NCBI RefSeq assembly: GCF_004349085.1
Contig: NZ_SMFM01000001.1
Location: 496,001-560,000 of the forward strand
DNA: 64,000 nt
Source: Flavobacterium caseinilyticum
GTDB taxonomy: Bacteria > Bacteroidota > Bacteroidia > Flavobacteriales > Flavobacteriaceae
Direction: 5' to 3'
This document shows, one piece after another, positions 54,661 to 63,438 of the stretch. Position numbers and translations under genes: made by a program. Numbering within the stretch: position 1 is the stretch's first letter; every line of letters begins with the position of its first letter. The notes beneath the pieces were generated by a model. That model saw nothing but the letters and a program-made list of their open reading frames with translations, had not been told where the DNA came from and searched no databases.

Positions 54661-55811
54661 ATCACTTTTTTAAAAGTGACCTGCATGGTTGTCCCTTTTC
54701 CAATTTCGGAATTCAGAACTTTTATGTTTCCTTTATGGTATTCTTCCACAATTCTTTTAGTCAATGAAAGACCCAAACCCCAACCTCTTTTTTTGGTGGT
54801 GAAACCAGGTTCAAAAATGCTTTTGAATTGTTTTTTTTGAATTCCGCTTCCTGTATCTGAAACGTTTATTTTTACTGAATCACCTTCTTGCTGAATTTCT
54901 AAAGCTAATTTTCCTCTTCCTTTCATGGCATCGATAGCGTTTTTCACTAAATTCTCAATGGTCCAACTATGAAGAGTAGGGTTAAGAGATACCATAATAG
55001 GATACTTTGGCGCGTTGAACGAAAACTCAATTTGTTTGGAAAATCTGGATTGCAGATAGTCGTAGGACTGCTGTGTTTCAGCTACGATATCTTTATTTTC
55101 TAATTTGGGTTCTGATCCAATTTTTGAAAAACGATCTGTAATGGTTTGCAAACGCTCGATATCTTTTTCAATTTCAAATGTAGTGCTTTCGTCCACATTT
55201 TCAGATTTTAAGAGTTCGACCCAGCCAATCAGTGACGAAAGCGGAGTTCCTATCTGGTGCGCTGTTTCCTTGGCCATTCCGGCCCAAAGTTTGTTTTGGG
55301 TTGCCATTTTGGTGCTTCGATAAAAATTATAAACTAAACCTCCAAAAAGTACGATTATTAGCACTAAAGCAACCGGATAGTATTTGAGTTTGTTCAACAA
55401 AGCCGAATTTCCGTAATATAATTTTTGAAATTTTCCGGGAACATATTCAATTACTATAGGTTCATTTTCACTTTTTAAATCCGATAAAAAAGCCGCGGCC
55501 TTTTCACTATCTTTTATAATTTCTGCATCAATATTGACATTATTTATAATACTGTCATTCTCTGTTAGGATAATAGGAATGGAAGTGTTGTTGCTGAAAA
55601 TTTGAAGTGGAAGTTCCACATCTGTATTTTCTCCGGCATTGATGAGTGTTTTTTGGGCATTGGCCCAAAGATTCATTTTCAGGCGTTCTTCATTTTTGAA
55701 GATTTGAAAAAAAGTATACGTATTCCAAAGAATTAGTGAAATGATTAAAAAAGAAGCAAAAATTATAATCCAACGGGTTGTGTTTTTTCTTTCAGAAAAC
55801 GGCATAGACAA
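54657..55811 (-). CDS. Membrane sensor histidine kinase
   Basis: 384 residues. Two membrane helices (about 13-33 and 148-165) flank a periplasmic sensor region. The phospho-acceptor His is in MAKETAHQIGTPLSSLIGW (H185); the ATP lid shows NLVKNAIDAM, DTGSGI and KKRGWGLGLSLT. No HAMP domain is visible between helix 2 and the H-box. No response regulator is adjacent, so it is an orphan here. Ligand unknown. Confidence 0.88.
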   Translation of the reverse strand: MSMPFSERKNTTRWIIIFASFLIISLILWNTYTFFQIFKNEERLKMNLWANAQKTLINAGENTDVELPLQIFSNNTSIPIILTENDSIINNVNIDAEIIKDSEKAAAFLSDLKSENEPIVIEYVPGKFQKLYYGNSALLNKLKYYPVALVLIIVLFGGLVYNFYRSTKMATQNKLWAGMAKETAHQIGTPLSSLIGWVELLKSENVDESTTFEIEKDIERLQTITDRFSKIGSEPKLENKDIVAETQQSYDYLQSRFSKQIEFSFNAPKYPIMVSLNPTLHSWTIENLVKNAIDAMKGRGKLALEIQQEGDSVKINVSDTGSGIQKKQFKSIFEPGFTTKKRGWGLGLSLTKRIVEEYHKGNIKVLNSEIGKGTTMQVTFKKVI

Positions 55812-55981
55812 TTTTTTTTATTTATAAATATAACGAAATAAACAGGCTTGTATTTTAGTTTTGGTCAAAGTATTTTTTAGAATAAAAATACATATTATTT
55901 TCGTTCTAAATCTGCTATCAAACTCTTTAAACTTAATTCATTTACCTATTTTTGTATCTTTCAGCTAAAAATTAAAAAAGT

Positions 55982-56857
55982 ATGATTACAATTGATCCAA
56001 AAACTATTGAAACTGCAAAACTGCAAGGGTATTTGCAAAGTTCAGTGGGACCAAGACCTATTGCTTTTGCCAGTACGATGGATGCAGAGGGGAATCCTAA
56101 TGTATCGCCTTTTAGTTTCTTTAACGTGTTCAGCGCGAATCCGCCAATTCTTATTTTCTCACCAGCAAGACGCGTTCGCGACAATTCAATAAAACACACT
56201 TTAATCAATGCTGAAGCAACTGGAGAAGTGGTCATAAATGTGGTGAATTATGATATGGTACAACAGATTTCTCTGGCCAGCACGGAGTATGCGGATGGTG
56301 TGGATGAGTTTCTAAAATCAGGTTTGACTCCGATTGCTTCGGAGGTGGTGAAACCCTTTCGAGTAAAAGAATCTCCTGTTCAATTTGAATGCAAAGTAAC
56401 TCAGATTATTCCGCTTGGAACAGAAGGTGGAGCGGGGAATTTAGTGCTTTGTGAAGTCGTTCGCATTCATATTGACGAATCAGTTTTAGACGAAAATGGT
56501 TCAATTGATCAATACAAAATTGACTTGGTTTCGAGATTAGGCGGTAATTGGTATTCGAGATCAAACCAAGGGCTTTTTGAAGTACCAAAACCATTGTCTA
56601 CTTTAGGAATTGGAGTGGATGCCATTCCAAATTTTATAAAAGAAAGTTCGGTTTTTAACGGAAATGATTTAGGTATGTTGGGGAATGTAGAAGCCTTGCC
56701 TACATTGGAAGAAGTTAGTATATTTGTGCAACAGAATTTTGCAGTAAAAGGAGTTTTAAGCGCTGATGATCAGCAAAAAGTACACTTGGCGGCAAAAAAA
56801 TATCTGGATGATAATGATGTTTTATCGGCTTGGAAAGTACTTTTGGCAAAAAAATAA
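55982..56857 (+). CDS. Flavin reductase-like (DIM6/NTAB) protein
   Basis: 291 residues. The FMN-binding split-barrel region has SVGPRPIAFASTMDAEGNPNVSPFSFFNVFSANPPIL and later PVQFECKVTQII; about residues 15-190 cover the flavin reductase-like fold. The C-terminal ~90 residues are helical and of unknown role. Reduces flavin or a small molecule with NAD(P)H. Near a TATCTTTC -7-like box. Followed after 30 bp by the DUF3127 gene. Confidence 0.85.
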   Translation: MITIDPKTIETAKLQGYLQSSVGPRPIAFASTMDAEGNPNVSPFSFFNVFSANPPILIFSPARRVRDNSIKHTLINAEATGEVVINVVNYDMVQQISLASTEYADGVDEFLKSGLTPIASEVVKPFRVKESPVQFECKVTQIIPLGTEGGAGNLVLCEVVRIHIDESVLDENGSIDQYKIDLVSRLGGNWYSRSNQGLFEVPKPLSTLGIGVDAIPNFIKESSVFNGNDLGMLGNVEALPTLEEVSIFVQQNFAVKGVLSADDQQKVHLAAKKYLDDNDVLSAWKVLLAKK

Positions 56858-56887
56858 TAGTATAAATAACATTAAAAAATAACGAAG

Positions 56888-57265
56888 ATGGAAGTTACAG
56901 GAAAAATTAAAATGCTTGGGGATGCAAAAAATGTGGGAAGCGGAAGTTTCTTGAAAAGAGAATTAGTTGTAACTACTGAGGAGCAATATCCACAACATAT
57001 TTTGGTAGAATTTGTACAAGATAAATGTGATTTATTGAACAGTTTCAAAGTGGGTGAAGCGGTAAAAGTTTCTATCAATTTAAGAGGGCGTGAATGGGTT
57101 GATCCACAAGGAGTGACTAAATATTTTAACGCCATCCAAGGTTGGAGAGTTGATAGAGTAGCTGCTGAAGCAACTTCTGCACAAATGCCTCCAATGCCGG
57201 CTGCAGAAGCATTTGCACCAGCAACAAACCTAAACGAAGACGAAGCAGACGATTTACCATTCTAA
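56888..57265 (+). CDS. DUF3127 protein (OB-fold, SSB-like)
   Basis: 125 residues. MEVTGKIKMLGDAKNVGSG, FLKRELVVTTEEQYPQHILVEFVQDK and SINLRGREWVDPQGVTKYFNAIQGWRV match the DUF3127 family, which has an OB fold like SSB. The C-terminal NEDEADDLPF is nearly the SSB acidic tail (DDLPF). Probably binds nucleic acid or an SSB partner; inference. Co-transcribed with the flavin reductase-like gene. Confidence 0.85.
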   Translation: MEVTGKIKMLGDAKNVGSGSFLKRELVVTTEEQYPQHILVEFVQDKCDLLNSFKVGEAVKVSINLRGREWVDPQGVTKYFNAIQGWRVDRVAAEATSAQMPPMPAAEAFAPATNLNEDEADDLPF

Positions 57266-57287
57266 GACATAAATAGTTAAAAGTTAG

Positions 57288-57328
57288 AAGTCAGAAGTTT
57301 GAGTTTTACTTGAATTTCTGACTTTTTT
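57288..57328 (+). terminator. Terminator after DUF3127 gene
   Basis: Arms AAGTCAGAA and TTCTGACTT with a T run; the loop is about 20 bases. Confidence 0.7.
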
Positions 57329-57517
57329 ATTGGTCATGGATCTAGTTAAAATTATGTATTTTACTGCATTTATCTTTTAATAGCTAGAAATTCGTGGCAA
57401 ATAAATAAGTGCTACAATCGTGAAGATTTTAACTCTGTCGATCAAAATTATGAATTTGCAGTTCATGATTGTTTATTTTTTGAAATCAGCATTGCCATTA
57501 ATTTTTGAAATTCAAAA

Positions 57518-58156
57518 ATGTATTATTTATCTCCAGATTTATTTTTCCCGCCCGTTTCCGAAGCTAGTTGGGACGGAATTTTAGCCATTGGCGGTGATTT
57601 ATCATCGGAACGATTGCAGCTTGCTTATAAAAGCGGCATCTTTCCATGGTTTGAAGATGGCGAACCTATTATGTGGTGGTCACCAAACCCCAGAATGGTT
57701 TTATTTCTGGATGAATTGATTGTTTCAAAAAGTATGCGAAACATTCTGAATCGAAATGTTTTCAAGGTAACTTTCAATCAGAATTTCAGGGATGTAATTT
57801 CAAACTGTCAAAATATAGAACGTGACGGTCAAAACGGTACTTGGATTACAAATGATATGATTGAAGCCTATTGTAAACTGCATGAATCAGGAATAGCAAA
57901 ATCAGTCGAAGTTTGGCAAGATGAGGTTTTGGTTGGCGGTTTGTACGGAATCGATTTGGGAAATATATTTTGTGGTGAAAGTATGTTTTCAAAAGTTTCG
58001 AATGCTTCCAAAGTGGCTTTTATTGCTTTGGTCAACCAATTAAAATTAGAAAATTACAAACTATTGGATTGCCAAGTGTACAACCCGCATCTTGAAAGTT
58101 TGGGTTGTAGGGAAATAGAAAGAAGTGATTTTATGAAAATTCTGAAAAGCAAATAA
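57518..58156 (+). CDS. aat: Leucyl/phenylalanyl-tRNA-protein transferase
   Basis: 212 residues. FFPPVSEASWDGILAIGGDLSSERLQLAYKSGIFPWFEDGEPIMWWSPNPR is the strongly conserved N-terminal block; SVEVWQDEVLVGGLYGIDLGNIFCGESMFS is the second. Adds Leu or Phe to basic N-termini, feeding the N-end rule protease ClpAP. Normal length (shorter than E. coli because of the compact N-terminus). Confidence 0.95.
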   Translation: MYYLSPDLFFPPVSEASWDGILAIGGDLSSERLQLAYKSGIFPWFEDGEPIMWWSPNPRMVLFLDELIVSKSMRNILNRNVFKVTFNQNFRDVISNCQNIERDGQNGTWITNDMIEAYCKLHESGIAKSVEVWQDEVLVGGLYGIDLGNIFCGESMFSKVSNASKVAFIALVNQLKLENYKLLDCQVYNPHLESLGCREIERSDFMKILKSK

Positions 58157-58218
58157 TCTTCAGATTCCGATTTTTTATAGTTTTTTCTTCCTGTAAACTG
58201 AGACTGTAAACTGAAAAA

Positions 58219-58779
58219 CTATTTACTCTTCCAGCAATCTGCTACATGATCATCAACCATTCCGGTGGCTTGCATATGGGCATAAATCACTGTGGAACCC
58301 ACAAATTTGAATCCGCGTTTTTTTAAATCTTTACTAATCACATCAGAAAGTGGTGTGGTAGCAGGGACCTCTTGCAAGGATTGTCGGTTGTTTTGAATGG
58401 GTTTTCCATCAGTAAATTGCCAAATGTATTTTGAGAAACTTCCAAATTCTTCTTGTATTTTCATAAAGGCTGCGGCATTCGAAACGGCAGCGCGAACCTT
58501 CAATTTATTGCGGATGATTCCGGCGTCTTGCAGTAATTCCTGAATTTTATCTTCGGTATAAAGGGCTACTTTTTTATAGTCAAAATCATCAAAAGCTAAT
58601 TTGAAGTTTTCTCTTTTTTTAAGAATTGTAATCCAACTTAGTCCCGCTTGGAAAGTCTCCAAGATTAAGAATTCAAATAATTTTTGGTCCTCATAAACTG
58701 GAACGCCCCATTCTTCGTCATGGTATTTTTCGTAAATATCAATTCCAACGCACCATTTACATCTTATTTTTTCTTCCAT
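58219..58779 (-). CDS. tag: DNA-3-methyladenine glycosylase I
   Basis: 186 residues. RCKWCVGIDIYEKYHDEEWGVP (zinc Cys and the conserved HDEEWG), LFEFLILETFQAGLSWITILKKRENF and the C-terminal YAHMQATGMVDDHVADC (zinc His and Cys) define the family. Removes 3-methyladenine from DNA. The start is 5 bp from the stop of the transporter gene upstream; they form an operon. Confidence 0.94.
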   Translation of the reverse strand: MEEKIRCKWCVGIDIYEKYHDEEWGVPVYEDQKLFEFLILETFQAGLSWITILKKRENFKLAFDDFDYKKVALYTEDKIQELLQDAGIIRNKLKVRAAVSNAAAFMKIQEEFGSFSKYIWQFTDGKPIQNNRQSLQEVPATTPLSDVISKDLKKRGFKFVGSTVIYAHMQATGMVDDHVADCWKSK

Positions 58780-58783
58780 GTTT

Positions 58784-59437
58784 TTATTCTTTTTCTGAGG
58801 CTAAGTAGTTTTTTATAATGTAGTGACCCAAGTAAATTAAAGGAGTCAGAAGGATGGCAATTCCGAGTTTAAAAGTATAACCCGTTAATGCAGATGTGAT
58901 AAAAGTATCAAAATTTATTTTTCCGGGTAACCAAAAAGCGATTCCTAGTACAATAAAAGAATCGAATAATTGAGAAATAATAGTGGAACCCGTGGCTCTG
59001 AGCCATATTTTTTTGTTTCCTGTGCGGTTTTTGAAGAACCAAAAAACCGTTACGTCTATCAATTGAGAAACCAGGAACGCAATAATGCTCCCCACAATAA
59101 TCCACATGCTTTGTCCAAAAACCGCAAAAAATTGTTCGTCATTTACCGGGCTTATTCCTTTTGCGGCGGGAATATTGATGGCGAAAAGTAACACTAGAAA
59201 GGAATAGGCTATTAAACCAGCTGTAATTAAGGAAAGTTTTTTTACTCCTTTTTCTCCAAAATATTCATTGATCAAATCAGTAGTCAGGAAAACAATAGGC
59301 CAAGGCAAAATACCAATGCTCATTACAAACGGACCTATTTGTATCAGTTTTCCACCGATGAGTTCGGCCGTAACAGCATTAGTAATAAATATCCCAGCCA
59401 GGATTATAAAAACAAGTTCTTTTTTCGTTTTAAACAT
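58784..59437 (-). CDS. Queuosine-precursor transporter (YhhQ/VUT family)
   Basis: 217 residues with six hydrophobic segments. FIILAGIFITNAVTAELIGGKLIQIGPFVMSIGILPWPIVFLTTDLINEYFGEKGVK is the family-defining start and DVTVFWFFKNRTGNKKIWLRATGSTIISQLFDSFIVLGIAFW the second block. Takes up queuine or preQ precursor for tRNA modification. Partial copy of this gene at 61.5-62.0 kb. Confidence 0.92.
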   Translation of the reverse strand: MFKTKKELVFIILAGIFITNAVTAELIGGKLIQIGPFVMSIGILPWPIVFLTTDLINEYFGEKGVKKLSLITAGLIAYSFLVLLFAINIPAAKGISPVNDEQFFAVFGQSMWIIVGSIIAFLVSQLIDVTVFWFFKNRTGNKKIWLRATGSTIISQLFDSFIVLGIAFWLPGKINFDTFITSALTGYTFKLGIAILLTPLIYLGHYIIKNYLASEKE

Positions 59438-59824
59438 GATTTACGATTTGTAATCAAAATTAATATTTTATTTGAAAAGTATTAATTTGTATAGTTGTTT
59501 CCATTGTAGATTTATTTTAAACATGATTCTTTTTTTTTATTGAATAAAATCGTTTGATTGATTTCTAATCACATTGGTAAAAAAGAAGAATCGTGCAAGT
59601 TTAGTATTTTTATTAGAGACAGTTTTTCGATTATTAATTTAAAATTTTGCATTAAATAAGGCAATTTTTGCTTGGCAATCTTATCTAACATAGCTTTCGT
59701 TATTTATTCTTTACTTAGGATATTTTAACAATTTGGATTTTTTGCACGATGTTGAAAAAAAATATGACTATAAAAAAAAAGAGTCCAACTTGTGGACTCC
59801 TTTGTTTAATTAGTTTTAATTGGA
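59438..59824. other. Intergenic stretch between transporter and subtilisin genes
   Basis: No coding frame. Contains the presumed minus-strand promoter of the transporter-tag operon and, at the far end, the terminator of the subtilisin gene. Confidence 0.5.
59772..59800 (-). terminator. Terminator of the subtilisin-like gene
   Basis: Stem GAGTCCA / TGGACTC; a run of nine T follows on the minus strand. Confidence 0.85.
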
Positions 59825-61198
59825 TTAAAATCCGCTTACATTCAATCTACCACCTGTTGCACATTTTCCAGAAAGTGATGAAGTAGGAGTAGCGCTGTTC
59901 AAAAGTGCAGCTTTAATTTGTGCAGCTGTTGCTCCAGGATTCAAAGATGCGTATAAAGCAGCCGCTCCTGACACATGCGGAGTTGCCATTGAAGTTCCGT
60001 TATAACTAGCATAGCTAGAGATAACCTTACCCTTAGATCTTGTAGGTACTGTTGACCATATTCCTGAACCAGGAGCTCCTAAATCAACAGAGGTAGCGCC
60101 AAATTGAGAGAAACTTGATAAGGCACCTGTATTTGTAATTGAAGCAACGGCGATTACATTTGCGTTAGGATAACTTGCAGGATAGCTTGGTGTGGCATCA
60201 TTGTTAGTTCCACTATTTCCTGCAGCAGCAATGAAAAGTATTCCAGCAGTATTGGCTCTCTCAATTGCATCCTGAAGACCTTGTGAGAATCCTCCTCCTC
60301 CCCAAGAGTTATTAGTAGCCACAATGTTTAAGCCATGTCTTGTTTTTAAATCAGTGAAATAGTCAATTGCTTTAATTGCATTTGCTAATGTTCCGCCTGT
60401 TCCGCTTAAAAATTTAGCATTTATCATTTTTACATTCCATACAACACCAGCAACACCTTTTCCATTCCCACCTACAGCGCCAATAGTTCCGGCAACATGT
60501 GTTCCGTGGTCATCGTCAACTCCGTCAAAAACAGTATTGTTGTTTCCTGCAAAATCCCAGCCATACACATCATCAACAAGGCCATTACCATCATCATCTA
60601 TGCCATTAGCATCTATTTCTCCTGGGTTTTTACCTGCATTTGCTGCTAAATCATCATGAGCATACATGTAACCTTCGTCAATAATACCGATATACACAGT
60701 AGCTGATCCTAACTTATTGTTTGCCCAAGCAGTTGAGGCTTGCGAACCAAACTGATTCGATGGAGAAGTTGTGGATCCATACATGCCCCAAAGTGAACCA
60801 TTAGTATAATAAGTGTCATTTGAAACTGCAAAATGATTGTATATCCAGTTTGGCTCTGCATACTCTACTTCTTGTAAATCTTTAATAAGTTCAATAGCTT
60901 CCATTGTGCTTAGCTTTGAATTTACCAATAAAAGTTTTCCACCTGTAGTGTTTGTTTTAGCATTGGAAATTTTCATAGAATTGGTGTTAATAACTTCTAC
61001 TGTAGTTCCTCCAATTAGAGATAAAATGTTTGTTGATGTTTTAGCTCCAGTTTCTGCAGGTTTGAATTTAATAAGTAGTTGGTTCGCAACATAACTTGGT
61101 TTTACCTTATTTTGTACTACTTCTGTTGGGTTTAAATTTTCATCAGAACAAGAGGAAAATGCGAACAAGACTAAAGAGGCAATAAATAATTTTTTCAT
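59825..61198 (-). CDS. S8 (subtilisin-like) serine protease, lipoprotein
   Basis: 457 residues, lipobox signal (LFAFSSC) then a fervidolysin-type prodomain with ANQLLIKFKPAETG. The catalytic triad is at Asp about 174 (YIGIIDEGY), His about 231 (DDDHGTHVAGTIG) and Ser about 402 (YNGTSMATPHVSGA). A calcium-like DDDGNGLVDD loop is also present. No T9SS sorting domain at the C-terminus. Probably membrane-anchored. Its flanking genes on both sides contain copies of the transporter sequence. Confidence 0.92.
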   Translation of the reverse strand: MKKLFIASLVLFAFSSCSDENLNPTEVVQNKVKPSYVANQLLIKFKPAETGAKTSTNILSLIGGTTVEVINTNSMKISNAKTNTTGGKLLLVNSKLSTMEAIELIKDLQEVEYAEPNWIYNHFAVSNDTYYTNGSLWGMYGSTTSPSNQFGSQASTAWANNKLGSATVYIGIIDEGYMYAHDDLAANAGKNPGEIDANGIDDDGNGLVDDVYGWDFAGNNNTVFDGVDDDHGTHVAGTIGAVGGNGKGVAGVVWNVKMINAKFLSGTGGTLANAIKAIDYFTDLKTRHGLNIVATNNSWGGGGFSQGLQDAIERANTAGILFIAAAGNSGTNNDATPSYPASYPNANVIAVASITNTGALSSFSQFGATSVDLGAPGSGIWSTVPTRSKGKVISSYASYNGTSMATPHVSGAAALYASLNPGATAAQIKAALLNSATPTSSLSGKCATGGRLNVSGF

Positions 61199-61537
61199 AA
61201 ATTTAAGTTTTTGGTTTAAAACGTTAAAAGTATTAAAAAAATATGTTAATTATAATTTTTCTGGTAAAAGTATAAATAATTTTAGGTGCTAGTCCTTATA
61301 TGTTGCATTTTTATGTTACGTGTTTTGAGATAGGAATTTTCGTTTGGTATTTTTAAGCTATTTAATTTTAATTGTTTGCGGTTAATAGACACCGCATGAA
61401 GTTCAGTTTTTTATAATCTAATATGTTTAAAAGTTTTTTTTAATGAATACGATATAAAAACCCATTTCAAATCTTTTTGAAATAGGTTGTATATAAATCT
61501 GAGTTCCAAATTTGTAATCTGAAATCCAAATATCAAT
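61199..61537. other. Intergenic stretch upstream of subtilisin gene
   Basis: AT-rich, no coding frame. Holds the presumed subtilisin promoter and a hairpin near 61455-61487 (CATTTCAA / TTTGAAAT) that may end the transporter remnant's transcript. Confidence 0.5.
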
Positions 61538-62010
61538 TTATCCTAACGCAGCTCTTTTGAAACCAGCTCTGAGCAAGATTTTGTTGTTTCCTATACAGTT
61601 TTTGAAAAACCAAAAAACCGTTACGTCCATAAATTGAAAAACCAAGAACGCAATAATACTTCCCCCTACGATCCACATGCTTTGACCAAAAACAGCAGTA
61701 AATTGCGCATCATTTACTGGACTAATACCCTTCGCTGCCGGAATACTTGTAGCCAAAAGTAAAATAAGGAAGGAATAGGCGATCAAATCAGCTGTGATTA
61801 GAGACAATTTCTTTACTCCTTTTTCTCCAAAGTATTCAATGATTAAATCGGTAGTCAGGAAAACAATAGGCCAAGGTAAAATACCAATGCTCATTAAAAA
61901 CGGACCTATTTGTATCAGTTTCTCAGCGATGACTTCTGCAGTAACAGCATTAGTGATAAAGATTCCGGCTAGAATGACAAAAACAAGATATTTTTTTGCT
62001 TTTAAAAAGA
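61538..62010 (-). pseudogene. Truncated copy of the queuosine-precursor transporter
   Basis: The translated frame closely follows the intact transporter from about its third residue (KAKKYLVFVILAGIFITNAVTAE) through DVTVFWFFKN, then diverges after about 12 more residues into RAGFKRAALG and stops, so about 80 C-terminal residues (two helices) are missing. The start ATG is replaced by TTT TTA at the corresponding place, so only an internal Met near 61894 could start. DNA identity to 58784-59437 is high by eye over the shared part. Confidence 0.85.
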
Positions 62011-62342
62011 AAGGAATTTTAGAGTAAAATTTAGTGTTTTAATTTTTTTAAAATAATGCGAGTCGTATAAATTTAGCTATGGTTTTTTAGCTGGAAGTAC
62101 TTCTTGGTTTTAGGAGTCTGGTGTTTTTATCGTTTTAAGAAACGTTATCGTATAAGTTGCTAATTACAAAATCGTTATAAATCCCAGTGTTTTCAGTATT
62201 GTAAGAATATTTTGGTATTATTTTATTTAATTGTAGTATATTTATTAGGTTATATTGTTTTTTCTTTTTTGCTTTGATCCCGGACGTCCAAAACCACTTG
62301 CTGAAAAAATCAGTAGCTATTTAACCAAATTATTTTAAAACT
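62011..62342. other. Intergenic stretch before the small secreted gene
   Basis: AT-rich, no coding frame; presumably carries the promoter for the 84-residue and GLPGLI genes. Confidence 0.5.
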
Positions 62343-62597
62343 ATGAAAAAATTCTTACTGAGTGCAACTTTATTAGTCGCCTTTTCTTTAACTTCGTTTG
62401 CTGCTGAAAAAGAGTTCATCATTGTACTAAATGCGAGCATTGAATCTGATATTGCACTTACCAAGAAGGTGGATGATGGTTGCGAAACTTTTGTATATAG
62501 ATGGGCAGAAGGAGAAAGTGATGGTGAAGTAGGAATGATATTAACATTTCACAGCATTAAATTCGAAATCTGTTCAGATATAATTATTATTATTTAA
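62343..62597 (+). CDS. Small secreted protein, hypothetical
   Basis: 84 residues with a clean signal peptide (…SLTSFAA). The mature part of about 64 residues has two Cys (DDGCETFVY and FEICSD) and ends IIIII. No family recognised. It sits 60 bp before the GLPGLI gene, same direction, so likely one transcript. Confidence 0.6.
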   Translation: MKKFLLSATLLVAFSLTSFAAEKEFIIVLNASIESDIALTKKVDDGCETFVYRWAEGESDGEVGMILTFHSIKFEICSDIIIII

Positions 62598-62657
62598 CAA
62601 TAAATTTAAAATTAACCAATAAGGTTTTCGGTTTTACTCCTTATGTAATTAAATATT

Positions 62658-63428
62658 ATGAAATATTTTCAATTTTATTTCTTACTTGTCTTTTGTAATT
62701 GTCTATATGCTCAGAAAAGCATAAAAATCACCTACGAACAAAAAATTTTTTATAGCGACGCTTTTTTTAGTCAAGTTCCAGGAGGGGCTAGCGAGGAATT
62801 TATAGCTGCCTTCAGAAAACCCAAAGGTTTTGAGCTGACTCATAATGGCGATTATTCGTTGTTCAAAAGTGTTAATGAAAAAGAAAAAGTCATACCTTCT
62901 AGCGAAATTAGCACAAGTACTACTGTTAATAACGGCACAATAATAAAGCCTTTTAATGTTTGGATTTTAAAAGATTTCACCAAACAATCATTTATCAAAA
63001 GTGCTGAGGTGGTAGGGCAGGAGTATTATTTAGAGCAACCATTTACAATAGAAGAGTTAAAGTATGATAAACGAGTCAAATTAATAGATGGATACAAATG
63101 CTTGTCAGCTTATTCAATTAATGAAGCAAATGATACTATACAATACTGGTACACTCAGGAAATTCCTATTATAGATGGACCTTTTTTAATTACAACGATA
63201 CCAGGTTTGGTTTTAAGTGTTGAGTCTAAGAAAAAAGTGTTGTATGTGACCAAAATTGAATTTTTTGATAAAAAATTAGTAATCGATGGTGTTAATAAAA
63301 AGACGCCATTTATTACAGAAATTGAATTACAAAATAAAATTCAAGAATCCAGAAAGCCAAAGTCGTACACTGATGAATTTGGAGGAAAACACGAGTCTAA
63401 CACGGTAATTATAAAATCGGAAAATTAA
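62658..63428 (+). CDS. GLPGLI-family secreted protein
   Basis: 256 residues, signal peptide (…NCLYAQ). The YKCLSAYSI, YWYTQEIPIIDGPFLITTIPGLVLSVESKKK stretch contains the family's consensus glycine-leucine-proline-glycine-leucine position in a relaxed form (TIPGLVL). The family occurs in Bacteroidota; the function is unknown, and members often sit near TonB-dependent receptors. Neighbour downstream is another member. Confidence 0.8.
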   Translation: MKYFQFYFLLVFCNCLYAQKSIKITYEQKIFYSDAFFSQVPGGASEEFIAAFRKPKGFELTHNGDYSLFKSVNEKEKVIPSSEISTSTTVNNGTIIKPFNVWILKDFTKQSFIKSAEVVGQEYYLEQPFTIEELKYDKRVKLIDGYKCLSAYSINEANDTIQYWYTQEIPIIDGPFLITTIPGLVLSVESKKKVLYVTKIEFFDKKLVIDGVNKKTPFITEIELQNKIQESRKPKSYTDEFGGKHESNTVIIKSEN

Positions 63429-63438
63429 ATTTTGTAGT

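Noticed and set aside
58190..58216. Direct repeat TGTAAACTGA ... TGTAAACTGA after the aat gene
   Set aside because: Two short copies three bases apart in AT-rich intergenic DNA; no link to a gene or element.
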